Below are positions 32,657-42,119 of a stretch of DNA of 42,579 nucleotides, one piece after another. Under the pieces are notes generated by a model that searched no databases, had not been told where the DNA came from, and saw only the letters and a program-made list of their open reading frames with translations. This stretch comes from Sphingomonadales bacterium (lineage in GTDB: Bacteria > Pseudomonadota > Alphaproteobacteria > Sphingomonadales > Sphingomonadaceae). Location of the stretch: the NCBI GenBank assembly GCA_017302615.1, contig JAFLDB010000017.1:1-42579 (forward strand), written 5' to 3'. Each line of letters opens with the position of its first letter. The stretch's first letter is position 1. Both the position numbers and the translations under genes were made by a program.

Positions 32657-34342
32657 ATGGCTACCACCGCCGAGAACTTCCAGGCTCACGCCGATCACGC
32701 GGAGCACGATCACGATCACAAGCCGGGCTTCTTCGCCCGCTGGTTCATGTCCACCAACCACAAGGACATCGGCACGCTTTACCTGATCTTCGCGATCATG
32801 GCGGGCGTGATCGGCGGTGCCATCTCGGGCATCATGCGCATGGAACTGGCCCAGCCGGGCATCCAGGTGCTGGGCTCGGTCGCGGCGTTCCTGGGTGAAA
32901 CCAACGCCAGCTTCGATGCGCAGCTGCACCTGTGGAACGTGCTGATCACCGCGCACGGCCTGATCATGGTGTTCTTCCTGGTCATGCCGGCGATCATCGG
33001 CGGTTTCGGCAACTGGTTCGTCCCGATCATGATTGGCGCGCCGGACATGGCCTTCCCGCGGATGAACAACATCTCGTTCTGGCTGACCGTCGCCGGCTTC
33101 ATCTCGCTGATGATCTCGGCCTTCGTGCCGGGCGATGCCACCGGCAACGGCGCCGGCATCGGCTGGACCGCCTATGCCCCGCTGTCGACTTACGGCTCGA
33201 AGGGCCCGGCGACCGACTTCGCGATCTTCTCGCTGCACCTTGCCGGTGCCGCCTCGATCATGGGGGCGATCAACTTCATCACCACCATCTTCAACATGCG
33301 CGCGCCGGGCATGACCCTGCACCGCATGCCGCTGTTCGTGTGGTCGGTGCTGGTTACCGCCTTCCTGCTGCTGCTGGCCCTGCCGGTGCTGGCCGCGGCG
33401 ATCACCATGCTGATCACCGACCGTAACTTCGGGACCACCTTCTACGATCCCAAGGGTGGCGGCGATCCGGTGCTTTACCAGCACCTGTTCTGGTTCTTCG
33501 GCCACCCCGAAGTGTACATCATGATCCTGCCGGCCTTCGGCATCATCAGCCAGATCGTCTCGACCTTCTCGAAGAAGCCGGTGTTCGGCTATCTCGGCAT
33601 GGCCTACGCCATGGTCGCGATCGGTGTGGTCGGGTTCGTCGTCTGGGCGCACCACATGTACACCTCGGGCATGAGCGTGAACACCAAGCTCTACTTCACC
33701 CTGGCCACCATGGTGATCGCGGTGCCGACCGGCATCAAGATCTTCAGCTGGATCGCGACGATGTGGGGCGGCAGCCTCTCGTTCAAGTCGCCGATGGTCT
33801 GGGCGCTGGGCTTCATCTTCCTGTTCACCGTGGGCGGCGTGACCGGCGTGGTCCTGGCCAACGGCGGGATCGACGACAACCTGCACGACACCTACTACGT
33901 CGTGGCGCACTTCCACTACGTGCTGTCGTTGGGTGCGGTTACCGCCCTGTTCGCGGGCTTCTATTACTGGTTCCCGAAAATGAGCGGCCGCTGGCACTCG
34001 GAACTGCTGGCGCACCTGCACTTCTGGGTGTTCTTCGTCGGCGTGAACCTGATCTTCTTCCCGCAGCACTTCCTCGGGATGCAGGGCATGCCGCGGCGCT
34101 ATCCGGACTATGCCCCGGCCTACGAATACTGGAACAGCATCTCGTCGCTGGGCTACATGATCACGATCGCTTCGGTCGGGATCTGGTTCGTCAACATCAT
34201 CTATGCCTACACCATGGGCAAGAAGGCCGAAGCGAACTACTGGGGCGAAGGCGCGACCACGCTGGAATGGACCCTGTCCAGCCCGCCGCCGTTCCACCAG
34301 TTCGAAACCCTGCCGGTGATCGACGACAAGAACCATCACTGA
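32657..34342 (+). CDS. ctaD: Cytochrome c oxidase subunit I
   Basis: A 561-aa, twelve-helix catalytic subunit with heme a, heme a3 and Cu[21 protein letters not shown] starts the core after a His-rich N-terminal tail ([11 protein letters not shown]). [19 protein letters not shown] carries the CuB His, the cross-linked Tyr and the proton-channel Glu; [10 protein letters not shown] supplies further CuB ligands, and [11 protein letters not shown] the heme ligands. It ends the first transcription unit, followed by a strong terminator. Confidence 0.97.
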   Translation: MATTAENFQAHADHAEHDHDHKPGFFARWFMSTNHKDIGTLYLIFAIMAGVIGGAISGIMRMELAQPGIQVLGSVAAFLGETNASFDAQLHLWNVLITAHGLIMVFFLVMPAIIGGFGNWFVPIMIGAPDMAFPRMNNISFWLTVAGFISLMISAFVPGDATGNGAGIGWTAYAPLSTYGSKGPATDFAIFSLHLAGAASIMGAINFITTIFNMRAPGMTLHRMPLFVWSVLVTAFLLLLALPVLAAAITMLITDRNFGTTFYDPKGGGDPVLYQHLFWFFGHPEVYIMILPAFGIISQIVSTFSKKPVFGYLGMAYAMVAIGVVGFVVWAHHMYTSGMSVNTKLYFTLATMVIAVPTGIKIFSWIATMWGGSLSFKSPMVWALGFIFLFTVGGVTGVVLANGGIDDNLHDTYYVVAHFHYVLSLGAVTALFAGFYYWFPKMSGRWHSELLAHLHFWVFFVGVNLIFFPQHFLGMQGMPRRYPDYAPAYEYWNSISSLGYMITIASVGIWFVNIIYAYTMGKKAEANYWGEGATTLEWTLSSPPPFHQFETLPVIDDKNHH

Positions 34343-34373
34343 TCGGACTGGCCCAAAGGCCAAGCCAACGAAG

Positions 34374-34400
34374 CGCCCCGGCCCACCGCCGGGGCGTTTT
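34374..34400 (+). terminator. Rho-independent terminator after ctaD
   Basis: CGCCCCGGC (34374-34382) pairs perfectly with GCCGGGGCG (34388-34396) around CCACC, followed by TTTTCGTT. Outer bases AACGAA (34367-34372) and TTCGTT (34399-34404) can extend the stem, which would make it work in both directions. Confidence 0.85.
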
Positions 34401-34418
34401 CGTTGGGGTCCCTCATTT

Positions 34419-34509
34419 CGTCATTGCGAGCGGCGCAGCCGCGCGGCAATCCAGTGCGGTTGCGCGCGACGCCCGGGACTGCTCCGTTGCTTCGCGCCTC
34501 GCAATGACG
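34419..34509. repeat. Inverted-repeat intergenic element before the epoxide-hydrolase-like gene
   Basis: A perfect 12-bp terminal inverted repeat, CGTCATTGCGAG (34419-34430) and CTCGCAATGACG (34498-34509), bounds a 91-bp GC-rich element with the internal segment CGCGGCAATCCAG. Elements with these ends are common between genes in proteobacterial genomes. It directly follows the ctaD terminator and ends 12 bp before the next start codon. Confidence 0.85.
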
Positions 34510-34521
34510 ATGGAGAGGGTA

Positions 34522-35478
34522 ATGGAATTCAGGCAAGTCGATACCGGCGCGGTTACCCTGCGCTGCGCGGTGGAAGGCAGCGGGCCGCTGGCAATCATGG
34601 TCCACGGCTTTCCGGAAAGCTGGTATTCCTGGCGGCACCAGATCGGCCCGGTGGCCGGCGCCGGGTTCACCGCCTGCGCGATCGACGTGCGTGGCTATGG
34701 CGGGTCCGACAAGCCCCATCCGGTCGAGGCCTATACCCTGGAGGCCATCGCCGGCGACCTGATCGGACTGGCCGATGCCCTGTCGCCGGATGAGCCGGTG
34801 GTCCTGATCGGTCATGACTGGGGCGCGCCGATCGTCTGGAACACGGCTTTCACCAACCCGGCGCGGGTGCGCGCGGTGGCGGGCCTCTCGGTGCCCTTCG
34901 CCGGTGCGCCGCTGCGGCCCTTCACCGAAGTGTTCCGCGAACATTTCACCTCGCAGGGCCGGTTCTTCTACCAGGAATACTTCCAGGAACCGGGCGTGGC
35001 CGAAGCCGAGGCCGAGGCCGATCCGCGCCACTTTGTCGAAAAGATGATGTACTCGATCTCCGGCGATGTTCCGCCCGGCAATTACTGGGACAAGCCGGCC
35101 GGGGCGACCTTCCTGCAGGACCTGCCCGAGCCGCAGCCGGTGCCGTGGCTTACGGCTCAAGACCTCGATTACTACGAAGGGGAGTTCAAGGCCTCCGGTT
35201 TTCGCGGGCCGCTCAACCGCTATCGCAACCACGAGCGCGACTATGAATGGCTGAAACCGATGCAGGGCAAGCAGCTGGAACAGCCCTGCCTGTTCATCGG
35301 CGGCACCCGCGATCCGGCCACCAGCCTGTTCGGTGCGGTCGCCGATCCGGTCGCGATGATGCGGATGTTTGCGCCGCGGGTGGAAGGCCATGTCCTCGAA
35401 GGCGTTGGCCACTGGACCCAGCAGGAGCGTCCCGAAGAAGTGAACGCGCTGCTGATCGATTGGCTGAAGCGGCTCTGA
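34522..35478 (+). CDS. Alpha/beta hydrolase, epoxide-hydrolase-like
   Basis: A 318-aa cytoplasmic protein of the soluble epoxide hydrolase type. [13 protein letters not shown] is the oxyanion motif. The nucleophile is Asp in [11 protein letters not shown], as in epoxide hydrolases and dehalogenases rather than esterases. A Tyr in [11 protein letters not shown] can activate the epoxide; GGTRDPA and GVGHWTQQE give the acid and His. ATG 34522 follows GGAGAGG. It lies in the middle of the oxidase locus between ctaD and ctaB, which is unusual. Confidence 0.86.
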   Translation: MEFRQVDTGAVTLRCAVEGSGPLAIMVHGFPESWYSWRHQIGPVAGAGFTACAIDVRGYGGSDKPHPVEAYTLEAIAGDLIGLADALSPDEPVVLIGHDWGAPIVWNTAFTNPARVRAVAGLSVPFAGAPLRPFTEVFREHFTSQGRFFYQEYFQEPGVAEAEAEADPRHFVEKMMYSISGDVPPGNYWDKPAGATFLQDLPEPQPVPWLTAQDLDYYEGEFKASGFRGPLNRYRNHERDYEWLKPMQGKQLEQPCLFIGGTRDPATSLFGAVADPVAMMRMFAPRVEGHVLEGVGHWTQQERPEEVNALLIDWLKRL

Positions 35479-35557
35479 GTCCGCCCGAAAGGGCAGGGCT
35501 GGCCGCGCGGAATCCGCCTTCCAAGCGGGCCCAAGCCCGACTATAGCGCCCCCAATC

Positions 35558-36469
35558 ATGAGCTCCGCCACCGCCCAGCCGATTCCCCTGCCAGCCGACT
35601 GGCGCGATTTCCTGTCGCTGACCAAGCCGCGGGTGATGAGCCTGGTGGTGTTTACCGGGCTGTGCGGCCTCTTGGCCGCGCCGGTCTCGATCGATCCGAT
35701 CATCGGCTTTGTCGCGATCCTGTGCATCGCGGTGGGGGCCGGCGGCAGCGCCGCGCTCAACCAGTGGTGGGAAGCTGATCTTGACGCCAAGATGAAGCGC
35801 ACCGCCGCGCGGCCGCTGCCGGCCGGGCGGATGGAGCGGACCTCTGCCCGCGATTTCGGCGTGGCCCTGTCGGTCGGCTCGGTGCTGACCATGGGGCTGG
35901 CGGTCGGCTGGCTGGCGGCGGCGATCCTGGCCTTCTCGATCTTTTACTACGCGGTGATCTATACCATCTGGCTCAAGCCGCGCACGCCGCAGAACATCGT
36001 CATCGGCGGCGGGGCAGGGGCCTTTCCGCCAATGATCGGCTGGATCGCGGCGACCGGCGAAGTGACGCTGATGCCGGTGCTGCTGTTCGCGATCATCTTC
36101 TTCTGGACCCCGCCGCATTTCTGGGCGCTCGCCCTGTTTGTCGAGACCGACTACGCCAAGGCCGGGATCCCGATGATGCCGGTGGTGGCCGGGCACGAAT
36201 CGACCCGGCGGCAGATCCTGGTCTATGCCGTGCTGATGCTGCCGATCAGCACGGTGCCGTTCTGGCTGGGCGTGGCCGGCTGGCTTTATGGGGCCAGCGC
36301 TTTGCTGCTTTCGGCCCTGTTCCTGATTCTGTCATTGCGTGTTGCCGTGTTCCGTGGGGGGGCAGAGGACAGCGATATGCGGCCCGAAAAGCGGCTGTTC
36401 GCCTATTCGGTGTTCTATCTCTTCGCCCTGTTCGCCATGCTGGTGGCGGACCGTTACCTGGTTGGATAA
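35558..36469 (+). CDS. ctaB: Protoheme IX farnesyltransferase (heme O synthase)
   Basis: A 303-aa UbiA-family membrane enzyme that adds farnesyl diphosphate to heme b, giving heme O for heme a. The first Asp-rich motif is [20 protein letters not shown]; the second Asp-rich region is near [20 protein letters not shown]. About nine hydrophobic segments are visible. It starts the second part of the oxidase locus. No clear ribosome site precedes ATG 35558. Confidence 0.95.
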   Translation: MSSATAQPIPLPADWRDFLSLTKPRVMSLVVFTGLCGLLAAPVSIDPIIGFVAILCIAVGAGGSAALNQWWEADLDAKMKRTAARPLPAGRMERTSARDFGVALSVGSVLTMGLAVGWLAAAILAFSIFYYAVIYTIWLKPRTPQNIVIGGGAGAFPPMIGWIAATGEVTLMPVLLFAIIFFWTPPHFWALALFVETDYAKAGIPMMPVVAGHESTRRQILVYAVLMLPISTVPFWLGVAGWLYGASALLLSALFLILSLRVAVFRGGAEDSDMRPEKRLFAYSVFYLFALFAMLVADRYLVG

Positions 36470-36473
36470 GTTC

Positions 36474-36605
36474 ATGGACAAGCCGCCCCTCGATCCGATG
36501 GAACAGCGCAAGCGGATCATCACATCCCGCAACCGCGTGCTGGCGCTGGTGCTGTTCGGCCTGGTGGCCCTGTTCTTCGCGATTTCCATTGCCAAGATGA
36601 GCTGA
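36474..36605 (+). CDS. CoxF-like 43-aa membrane protein
   Basis: A very short gene 4 bp after ctaB. The protein has a charged N-terminus (EQRKRIITSRNRV) and one membrane helix (LALVLFGLVALFFAISIAKM). Alphaproteobacterial oxidase loci have a similar tiny protein, often called CoxF, at this place between ctaB and ctaG; the Arg-Asn plus Ile-Ala-Lys pattern fits it. Its role in assembly is not known. Confidence 0.78.
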   Translation: MDKPPLDPMEQRKRIITSRNRVLALVLFGLVALFFAISIAKMS

Positions 36606-36609
36606 CCCG

Positions 36610-37218
36610 ATGGCCCTCTCGATCCTGCCCCGCAACAGCAAGCACCGCACCGCCTTCTGGGCCGCCTTCGGCGCTCTCGCCATGCTCGGCCTCGGCTTTG
36701 CGGCCGTGCCGCTCTACCGCCTGTTCTGCCAGGTCACCGGATTTGGCGGCACGACCCAGAAAGCGGACCTGGCCGAAGCCGCAAAGGTCCAGGTCGGCAC
36801 CACCAAGATCTCGGTCCGGTTCGACAGCAATACCGATCCCGGCCTGCCGTGGAAGTTTTCGCCCATGCAGGTCACCCAGGAAATGCCGATCGGCAGCCGG
36901 ATGATGGCCTTCTACCGGGCGGAAAACGTCTCGGACAAGCCGGTCACCGGGGTGGCCAGCTTCAATGTTCAGCCGGAACTGGCCGGGCTCTATTTCAAGA
37001 AGGTCCACTGTTTCTGCTTTAACCAGCAGACCCTGCAGCCCGGGGAATCGGTGGAAATGCCGGTGCAGTACTACGTCGATCCGGCGATCCTAAAGGATCC
37101 GGAAGCGGCCCGGATCAAGCAGATCACGCTGAGCTACACCTTCCACACCTCGGCCGATCAGAGCCAGGCTGTGAAAGTCGCTGCAAAGACACTGGACCCG
37201 GTGCCTGCTGCGCGATAA
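36610..37218 (+). CDS. ctaG: Cytochrome c oxidase assembly protein CtaG (Cox11)
   Basis: A 202-aa single-pass membrane protein delivering copper to the CuB site of subunit I. The N-terminal helix is FWAAFGALAMLGLGFAAVPL, followed by YRLFCQVTGFGGT, and the copper-binding Cys-x-Cys is in VHCFCFNQQTLQPGE. The C-terminal ITLSYTFH is characteristic. It begins 4 bp after the CoxF-like gene. Confidence 0.95.
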   Translation: MALSILPRNSKHRTAFWAAFGALAMLGLGFAAVPLYRLFCQVTGFGGTTQKADLAEAAKVQVGTTKISVRFDSNTDPGLPWKFSPMQVTQEMPIGSRMMAFYRAENVSDKPVTGVASFNVQPELAGLYFKKVHCFCFNQQTLQPGESVEMPVQYYVDPAILKDPEAARIKQITLSYTFHTSADQSQAVKVAAKTLDPVPAAR

Positions 37219-37240
37219 GGGCGTTGTCAAAATTCCATGC

Positions 37241-37257
37241 GGGCGGGGGGACCGCCC
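37241..37257 (+). promoter_or_regulatory. Leader hairpin before ctaE
   Basis: GGGCGG (37241-37246) and CCGCCC (37252-37257) pair around GGGGA in the 68-bp gap between ctaG and ctaE, the largest gap in this part of the locus. It may tune subunit III expression; no T-run follows. Confidence 0.35.
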
Positions 37258-37286
37258 TGTCAGACATAACAGGGACCAGAACGATC

Positions 37287-38108
37287 ATGGCCGGTAGCGT
37301 CAACCACCAGTATCACATCCTCGCCCCGGATATCCTGCCCTTCATGGGTTCGATGTCGGCGCTGACTGCAACCAGCGGCGGCGTGCTGGCAATGCACGGC
37401 ATGGCTGGCGGCAAGTATGTGCTGCTCGCGGGCTTCCTCGGCCTGATCTACACGATGTATTCGTGGTGGTCGAAGGTCGTGCAGGAAGCGCATCAGGGCC
37501 ATCACACCCCGGTCGTGCAGCTGCACCTGCGCTATGGCATGATCACTTTCATCGCTTCGGAAGTGATGTTCTTCGTCGGCTGGTTCTGGGCCTTCTTCGA
37601 TTTCGCGCTGTTCCCTTCGGCCCTGTCCGAAGTGGTTGGGGGGCAGTTCCCGCCCAAGGCGATCGAAGCGGTGATGAACCCGTTCGATCTGCCGCTGCTC
37701 AACACCATGATCCTGCTTTGCTCGGGCACCACGGTGACCTGGGCTCACCACAGCCTGATCCACGGTGACCGCGATGGCCTGAAGAAGGGGCTGTGGGCCA
37801 CGATCCTGCTGGGCATCCTGTTCAGCGCGATCCAGGCCTATGAATATTCGCACGCTCCGTTCGACTTCGGCGGCAACACCTACAGCTCGGCCTTCTACAT
37901 GGCGACGGGCTTCCACGGCTTCCACGTGCTGGTCGGCACGATCTTCCTGATCGTCTGCCTCAAGCGCGCCTACAACGGCGATTTTACTCCCAAGCAGCAC
38001 TTCGGCTTCGAAGCGGCGGCCTGGTACTGGCACTTCGTCGACGTGGTCTGGCTGTTCCTGTTCGTTGCCATCTACATCTGGGGCAGCTGGGGCGTCCCGT
38101 ACCATTGA
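37287..38108 (+). CDS. ctaE: Cytochrome c oxidase subunit III
   Basis: A 273-aa, seven-helix subunit stabilising the oxidase core. YHILAPDILPFMGSMSALTA opens the protein, FIASEVMFFVGWFWAFFDFA and WAHHSLIHGDRDGLKKG are conserved helix and loop regions, and FGFEAAAWYWHFVDVVWLFL the C-terminal signature. ATG 37287 is chosen because the family N-terminus starts here. Its stop shares one base with the next start (TGATG). Confidence 0.96.
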   Translation: MAGSVNHQYHILAPDILPFMGSMSALTATSGGVLAMHGMAGGKYVLLAGFLGLIYTMYSWWSKVVQEAHQGHHTPVVQLHLRYGMITFIASEVMFFVGWFWAFFDFALFPSALSEVVGGQFPPKAIEAVMNPFDLPLLNTMILLCSGTTVTWAHHSLIHGDRDGLKKGLWATILLGILFSAIQAYEYSHAPFDFGGNTYSSAFYMATGFHGFHVLVGTIFLIVCLKRAYNGDFTPKQHFGFEAAAWYWHFVDVVWLFLFVAIYIWGSWGVPYH

Positions 38109-38503
38109 TGGCTGGCGATACGCCTGACACCAAGGGGCAGCCCGGCCTTGGCCAGGCTGCCCTTTTCGGTCTCTGCCCCCGCTGCGGGGCCAAGGGGCTG
38201 TTTGCCGGTGCCGCAAAGTTCGCGCCGCGCTGCACGTCCTGCGGGCTTGATTACGGCAAGTTCAACGTCGGCGACGGCCCGGCCGCTTTCCTGACCATGG
38301 TGATCGGCGCGCTGGTGGTGGGGCTGGCCTTCTGGGTCGAGGTGAAATTCAATCCGCCGCTGTGGCTGCACGCGGTGTTGTGGATTCCCTTCGTTGCCGG
38401 ATCCACCCTGTGGGGCCTGCGCGTCAGCAAGGCCGCGCTGCTGGCCGCCGAATTCCAGCGCGAGGCGCGCGAGGCGACCGGCGAGGACGTGCGGAAGGAC
38501 TGA
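38108..38503 (+). CDS. DUF983 zinc-ribbon membrane protein
   Basis: A 131-aa protein with a zinc ribbon CPRCGAKGLF...CTSCGLDYGKF near the N-terminus and two membrane helices (FLTMVIGALVVGLAFWVEV, WLHAVLWIPFVAGSTLWGL). DUF983 genes commonly sit between subunit III and SURF1 genes in alphaproteobacterial oxidase loci, so a role in oxidase assembly is likely but unproven. It is coupled on both sides by one-base start/stop overlaps. Confidence 0.9.
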   Translation: MAGDTPDTKGQPGLGQAALFGLCPRCGAKGLFAGAAKFAPRCTSCGLDYGKFNVGDGPAAFLTMVIGALVVGLAFWVEVKFNPPLWLHAVLWIPFVAGSTLWGLRVSKAALLAAEFQREAREATGEDVRKD

Positions 38504-39108
38504 TGCTGAAACGGCTTCCCCTGATCCCGACCCTGCTGGTGCTGATCGCGGTCGGCATCATGATCCGGCTGGGCTTCTGGCAACTGGACCGGATGGGCCA
38601 GAAGGAGGCCCAGATTGCCAGCTATGCCGCCGCATCCAGGCTGGACGCCGTGGTTGCCGATCCCGATTTCGCCAAGCTGGACGAGGCGCTGATTTACCGC
38701 CGGGTCAGCTTTACCTGCCCGAAGGTCAGCGGCTGGCGGAGCACGGCGGGGCGCAATGCCCAGAACCGCGAAGGCATCATCCAGGTGGCCCGCTGTGACT
38801 GGACCGGTGCGGACGGCACGGCCCGGGCCGTGGAGGTCGAGGCGGGATGGTCCAACAACCCCGCCGCGCCGGGCTGGACCGGCGGAGCGGTGACCGGTGT
38901 TTATGTTGCCGGCGGCGTGTTGGGGTACAAGGTCGTGGCCGATCCGCCCCTGGCCGGCCTTGCCGCGATTGCCGCTCCCGATCCCAACGATCTGCCCAAC
39001 AACCACTGGTCCTATGCGATCCAGTGGTTCCTCTTCGCCCTGGTCGCGCTGGTGATCTACGGCATTGCCCTGCGCAAGCGCCTTGCCGTGAAGGGCGCTG
39101 AGGGGTAA
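38503..39108 (+). CDS. SURF1-family oxidase assembly protein
   Basis: A 201-aa membrane protein with one helix at each end (LIPTLLVLIAVGIMIRLGFW and WFLFALVALVIYGIALRKRL) and a soluble domain between. LGFWQLDRMGQKEAQI and NNHWSYAIQWFLFA are SURF1 hallmarks. SURF1 binds heme a and helps insert it into subunit I. It is shorter than many homologues (220-250 aa), with a compact central domain. Starts on the last base of the DUF983 stop, with GGAAGG upstream. Confidence 0.9.
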   Translation: MLKRLPLIPTLLVLIAVGIMIRLGFWQLDRMGQKEAQIASYAAASRLDAVVADPDFAKLDEALIYRRVSFTCPKVSGWRSTAGRNAQNREGIIQVARCDWTGADGTARAVEVEAGWSNNPAAPGWTGGAVTGVYVAGGVLGYKVVADPPLAGLAAIAAPDPNDLPNNHWSYAIQWFLFALVALVIYGIALRKRLAVKGAEG

Positions 39109-39119
39109 CGGCCCCCTCG

Positions 39120-40520
39120 ATGGAATACGTCAGCACCCGTGGCAGCGCTCCGGCGCTCGATTTCGAAGGCGCGACGCTGGCAGGCCTTGCCAGCGACGGC
39201 GGGCTCTATGTGCCGCGTGAGTGGCCGCGGTTCTCGAAAGAGGAAATCGCCGCCATGGCCGGGCTGCCCTATGCGGAGCTGGCCGCGCGGATCATGCAGC
39301 CGTTCGTCGGCACCTGCCTGACGCCGGAGCGCCTGCGCGAGCTGACCGCCCAGGCCTATGGCCGCTTTGCCCACAAGGCGGTGACCCCGCTCAAGCAGCT
39401 GGACGAGCAGCAGTGGCTGCTGGAACTGTTCCACGGCCCGACGCTGGCCTTCAAGGACGTGGCCTTGCAGCTGCTGGGCCTGCTGTTCGAGGAATTCCTC
39501 AGCCGCGGCGGCGATCCGCTGACCATTGTCGGGGCGACATCCGGCGATACCGGCTCGGCGGCGATCGATGCCGTGGCGGGTCGCGCCCGGGTCGATATCT
39601 TCATGCTCCACCCCAAGGGGCGGGTATCGGACGTCCAGCGCCGCCAGATGACCACGGTGCTGGCCCCCAACGTCCACAACATCGCCATCGAAGGCACCTT
39701 CGACGATGCCCAGGCGATGGTGAAGCGGATGTTCAACGACACCGCGATGACCAGCCGCTTCGCGATCGGGGCGGTCAATTCGATCAACTGGGCGCGGCTG
39801 ATGGCGCAGGTGGTCTATTACTTCGCCGCCGGGCTGCAACTGGGCGCACCGCACCGCGAAGTGGCCTTCTCGGTCCCGACCGGCAATTTCGGCGATGTCT
39901 TTGCGGGCTATGTTGCGGCGCAGATGGGTCTGCCGGTGGCGCGGCTGATCGTGGCGACCAACGTTAACGACATCCTGCACCGCGCGCTGACCAGCGGCGA
40001 CTATTCGGCCGGAACGGTCACGCCGACCGCGGCCCCATCGATGGACATCCAGGTCTCTTCCAATTTCGAGCGGCTGCTGTTCGATCTGGGTGGCCGCGAT
40101 GGCGCGGCGCTGGCAGCGCAGATGGCGGGCTTTGAAGCGACCAGGGCGATGCAGCTGACCAATGCCCAACGCGAAGGCGCGGCCCGGCTGTTCTCCAGCG
40201 CGCGGGCCGATGCGAACGACATGGCCCAGGCGATCCGCTGGGCGCACGAGAATGCCGGCGAACTGCTCGATCCGCATACCGCGATCGGCCTCCACGCTGC
40301 GCGCAGCGCCGCTCTGCCGCAGGACATACCGGTGGTGACGCTGGCGACGGCCCATCCGGCCAAGTTCCGCGATGCGGTGGAACGTGCCACCGGCCACCGC
40401 CCGGCGCTGCCCGCCCGGATCGGCGACCTGTTCGAGCGCGAGGAACGGCTGGTCGATCTGCCCGGCGATTACGCCGCCATTGCCGATTACGTGGCGGCCC
40501 ACGCGGTGGCGCGTGGCTGA
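39120..40520 (+). CDS. thrC: Threonine synthase
   Basis: A 466-aa PLP enzyme making threonine from O-phosphohomoserine. YVSTRGSAPALDFEGATLAG is the N-terminal signature. The PLP lysine is Lys112 in HGPTLAFKDVALQLLG, and GATSGDTGSAAIDAV binds the cofactor phosphate. It is the long (class I-type) form. It follows SURF1 by 11 bp and overlaps the next gene by 8 bp. Confidence 0.96.
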   Translation: MEYVSTRGSAPALDFEGATLAGLASDGGLYVPREWPRFSKEEIAAMAGLPYAELAARIMQPFVGTCLTPERLRELTAQAYGRFAHKAVTPLKQLDEQQWLLELFHGPTLAFKDVALQLLGLLFEEFLSRGGDPLTIVGATSGDTGSAAIDAVAGRARVDIFMLHPKGRVSDVQRRQMTTVLAPNVHNIAIEGTFDDAQAMVKRMFNDTAMTSRFAIGAVNSINWARLMAQVVYYFAAGLQLGAPHREVAFSVPTGNFGDVFAGYVAAQMGLPVARLIVATNVNDILHRALTSGDYSAGTVTPTAAPSMDIQVSSNFERLLFDLGGRDGAALAAQMAGFEATRAMQLTNAQREGAARLFSSARADANDMAQAIRWAHENAGELLDPHTAIGLHAARSAALPQDIPVVTLATAHPAKFRDAVERATGHRPALPARIGDLFEREERLVDLPGDYAAIADYVAAHAVARG

Positions 40521-41403
40521 GCTGGTCGAAGCGCCGGTCGTGATGACCGGCACCGGCTGGGCCGACTATGCCCTGCTGGACAGCGGGCATGGCCGCAAGC
40601 TCGAAAGCTATGGCCCTTACAGCTTCATCCGTCCGGAACCCCAGGCGATGTGGCGGCCGCGGCTGGAACACTGGCCGGCCCAGGGCGAGTTCGTCCCCGG
40701 ATCGGACGAGGACGGCGGCGGGCGCTGGATGTTCGATTCGCCGGTGCCGCGCGAAGGCTGGCCGCTGGCGCGCGGCGAGGTGAAGTTCACCGCCCAGTGC
40801 ACCCCGTTCCGGCATCTCGGCTTCTTCCCCGACATGGCCCCGGTGTGGGATTGGATGGGCGGGCAGCTGGCCGGCAAGGCCGATGCCCAGACCATGAACC
40901 TGTTCGGCTATACCGGCGTCGGCACGCTCTCGCTGTCCGAATATGGCCCGGTCACCCATGTCGATGCCAGCAAGAAATCGGTCGCCCAGGCGCGCGAGAA
41001 CGCCGCGCTGTCCGGCATGGAAGGCCGCCCGATCCGCTGGATCGTCGACGATGCCGCCAAGTTCACCGCCCGCGAAGTGCGGCGCGGGAAACGCTATGAC
41101 GGGATCATCCTCGATCCGCCCAAGTTCGGTCGCGGGCCGGAAGGGGAAGTCTGGCGGCTGGAAGAACACCTGCCGCGTCTGGTTGGCGATTGCGCGCGGC
41201 TGCTGGATGCGGACAGCCGCTTCCTGTTCCTGACGGTCTATGCCGTGCGGATGAGCAGCCTGGCGCTGGCCGGCCTGCTCGATGAAGTGCTGGCCGATCT
41301 GCCCGGCCGGATCGAGCATGGCGACCTGGCCGTGCGAGAGACGGGCGAGGGCGGGCGCCTGCTCCCCACCGCGATTTTCGCGCGCTGGTCGAATAAGGGC
41401 TAA
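40513..41403 (+). CDS. SAM-dependent methyltransferase, RlmI/RlmL-like
   Basis: A 296-aa class I methyltransferase. LFGYTGVGTLSLSEYGPVTH is the SAM-binding motif I, followed by VDASKKSVAQARENAALSGM, and the catalytic motif is ILDPPKFGRG, as in rRNA methyltransferases of the RlmI and RlmK type. The N-terminal 110 residues (TGTGWADYALLDSGHGRKLE) lack a PUA domain. GTG 40513 overlaps thrC and gives the longest plausible N-terminus; ATG 40543 is an alternative. Likely methylates RNA; the position is unknown. Confidence 0.82.
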   Translation: MAELVEAPVVMTGTGWADYALLDSGHGRKLESYGPYSFIRPEPQAMWRPRLEHWPAQGEFVPGSDEDGGGRWMFDSPVPREGWPLARGEVKFTAQCTPFRHLGFFPDMAPVWDWMGGQLAGKADAQTMNLFGYTGVGTLSLSEYGPVTHVDASKKSVAQARENAALSGMEGRPIRWIVDDAAKFTAREVRRGKRYDGIILDPPKFGRGPEGEVWRLEEHLPRLVGDCARLLDADSRFLFLTVYAVRMSSLALAGLLDEVLADLPGRIEHGDLAVRETGEGGRLLPTAIFARWSNKG

Positions 41404-41412
41404 AGCGCCGCC

Positions 41413-41784
41413 ATGGCCGATTCGCTGATTCTCGAAGTTGCCGATTTCGAACACGATGTCCTGACCGGCATCTATTCGGAGGAAACCGGCCGTCCCCAGC
41501 CGCTGCGCTTTACCATCACGGTGCGGTTGAAGCCGGCCGACCGCTATCTGCCCGATACGCCGCTCAGCGCCAGCAAGAACTACATGGACCTGAAATTCGC
41601 GGCCTCTGACGCGCTGCCCGCTGGCGTGCATTTCACGCTGATCGAGGCCGTGGCCGATCACATCTGCGAAACCCTGTTCCTGCAGGACGAGCGGGTCGAG
41701 GCGGTGACGGTCAAGATCGTCAAGCTGGCGATTGCCGAGGCCGGCGAGCAGATCGGCATGACCCTGACGCGCGAGCGGCGCTGA
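41413..41784 (+). CDS. folB: Dihydroneopterin aldolase family protein
   Basis: A 123-aa T-fold protein of folate synthesis, splitting dihydroneopterin to 6-hydroxymethyl-dihydropterin. TGIYSEETGRPQPLRFTITV corresponds to the family GIYEEE-type segment, DLKFAASDALPAGVHFTLIE and VADHICETLFLQDERVEAVT carry the central helix and acidic pocket residue. It is slightly degenerate compared with classical FolB, so epimerase-only or related activity is possible. Followed by an overlapping unknown gene (TGATG). Confidence 0.78.
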   Translation: MADSLILEVADFEHDVLTGIYSEETGRPQPLRFTITVRLKPADRYLPDTPLSASKNYMDLKFAASDALPAGVHFTLIEAVADHICETLFLQDERVEAVTVKIVKLAIAEAGEQIGMTLTRERR

Positions 41785-42119
41785 TGCGGCGGCTCGATGT
41801 GACCGGCCTTCCCGACCGGCCCAGCGCGGCGGCGGCGGCCTTTCATGGCGAATGGCTGGACCGGGTCCAGGCCGAACTGGCGGCGGGGGAGGACCTGCTG
41901 CTGGTGTTCCCCCCGGCCGATCACACCCATGCCACCTGGCGGCTGGCCGCCGTGCAGGTGCTGGCGCGCGAAGCGGCACCGCTGCGGATCAATGCCGCGG
42001 CCAGCGACGATCCGGCCGCGATAGAGGCCGCACAGGCCTATCTGGCCGATACCGGCGGAGTGACTGGGCAATACCTGCCGCTCGATTCGGCCGGCGCGGG
42101 CGATCCGCTGCGCGTCTAA
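41784..42119 (+). CDS. Small unknown protein after folB (111 aa)
   Basis: Starts on the last base of folB. The protein has a hydrophobic strand with DLLLVFPPADHTHATWRLAA, then LRINAAASDDPAAIEAAQAY, suggesting a small Rossmann-like alpha/beta fold, without a complete nucleotide motif. Gene order in the folB group suggests it is a translationally coupled partner. Function unknown. Its stop overlaps the convergent lipoprotein stop by 4 nt. Confidence 0.7.
   Translation: MRRLDVTGLPDRPSAAAAAFHGEWLDRVQAELAAGEDLLLVFPPADHTHATWRLAAVQVLAREAAPLRINAAASDDPAAIEAAQAYLADTGGVTGQYLPLDSAGAGDPLRV

Noticed and set aside
31223..34363. A 1046-codon minus-strand open frame opposite the oxidase genes
   Set aside because: It is antisense to ctaC and ctaD, which have all their metal-binding motifs intact. 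The composition (His, Arg, Asp rich) is typical of a shadow frame.
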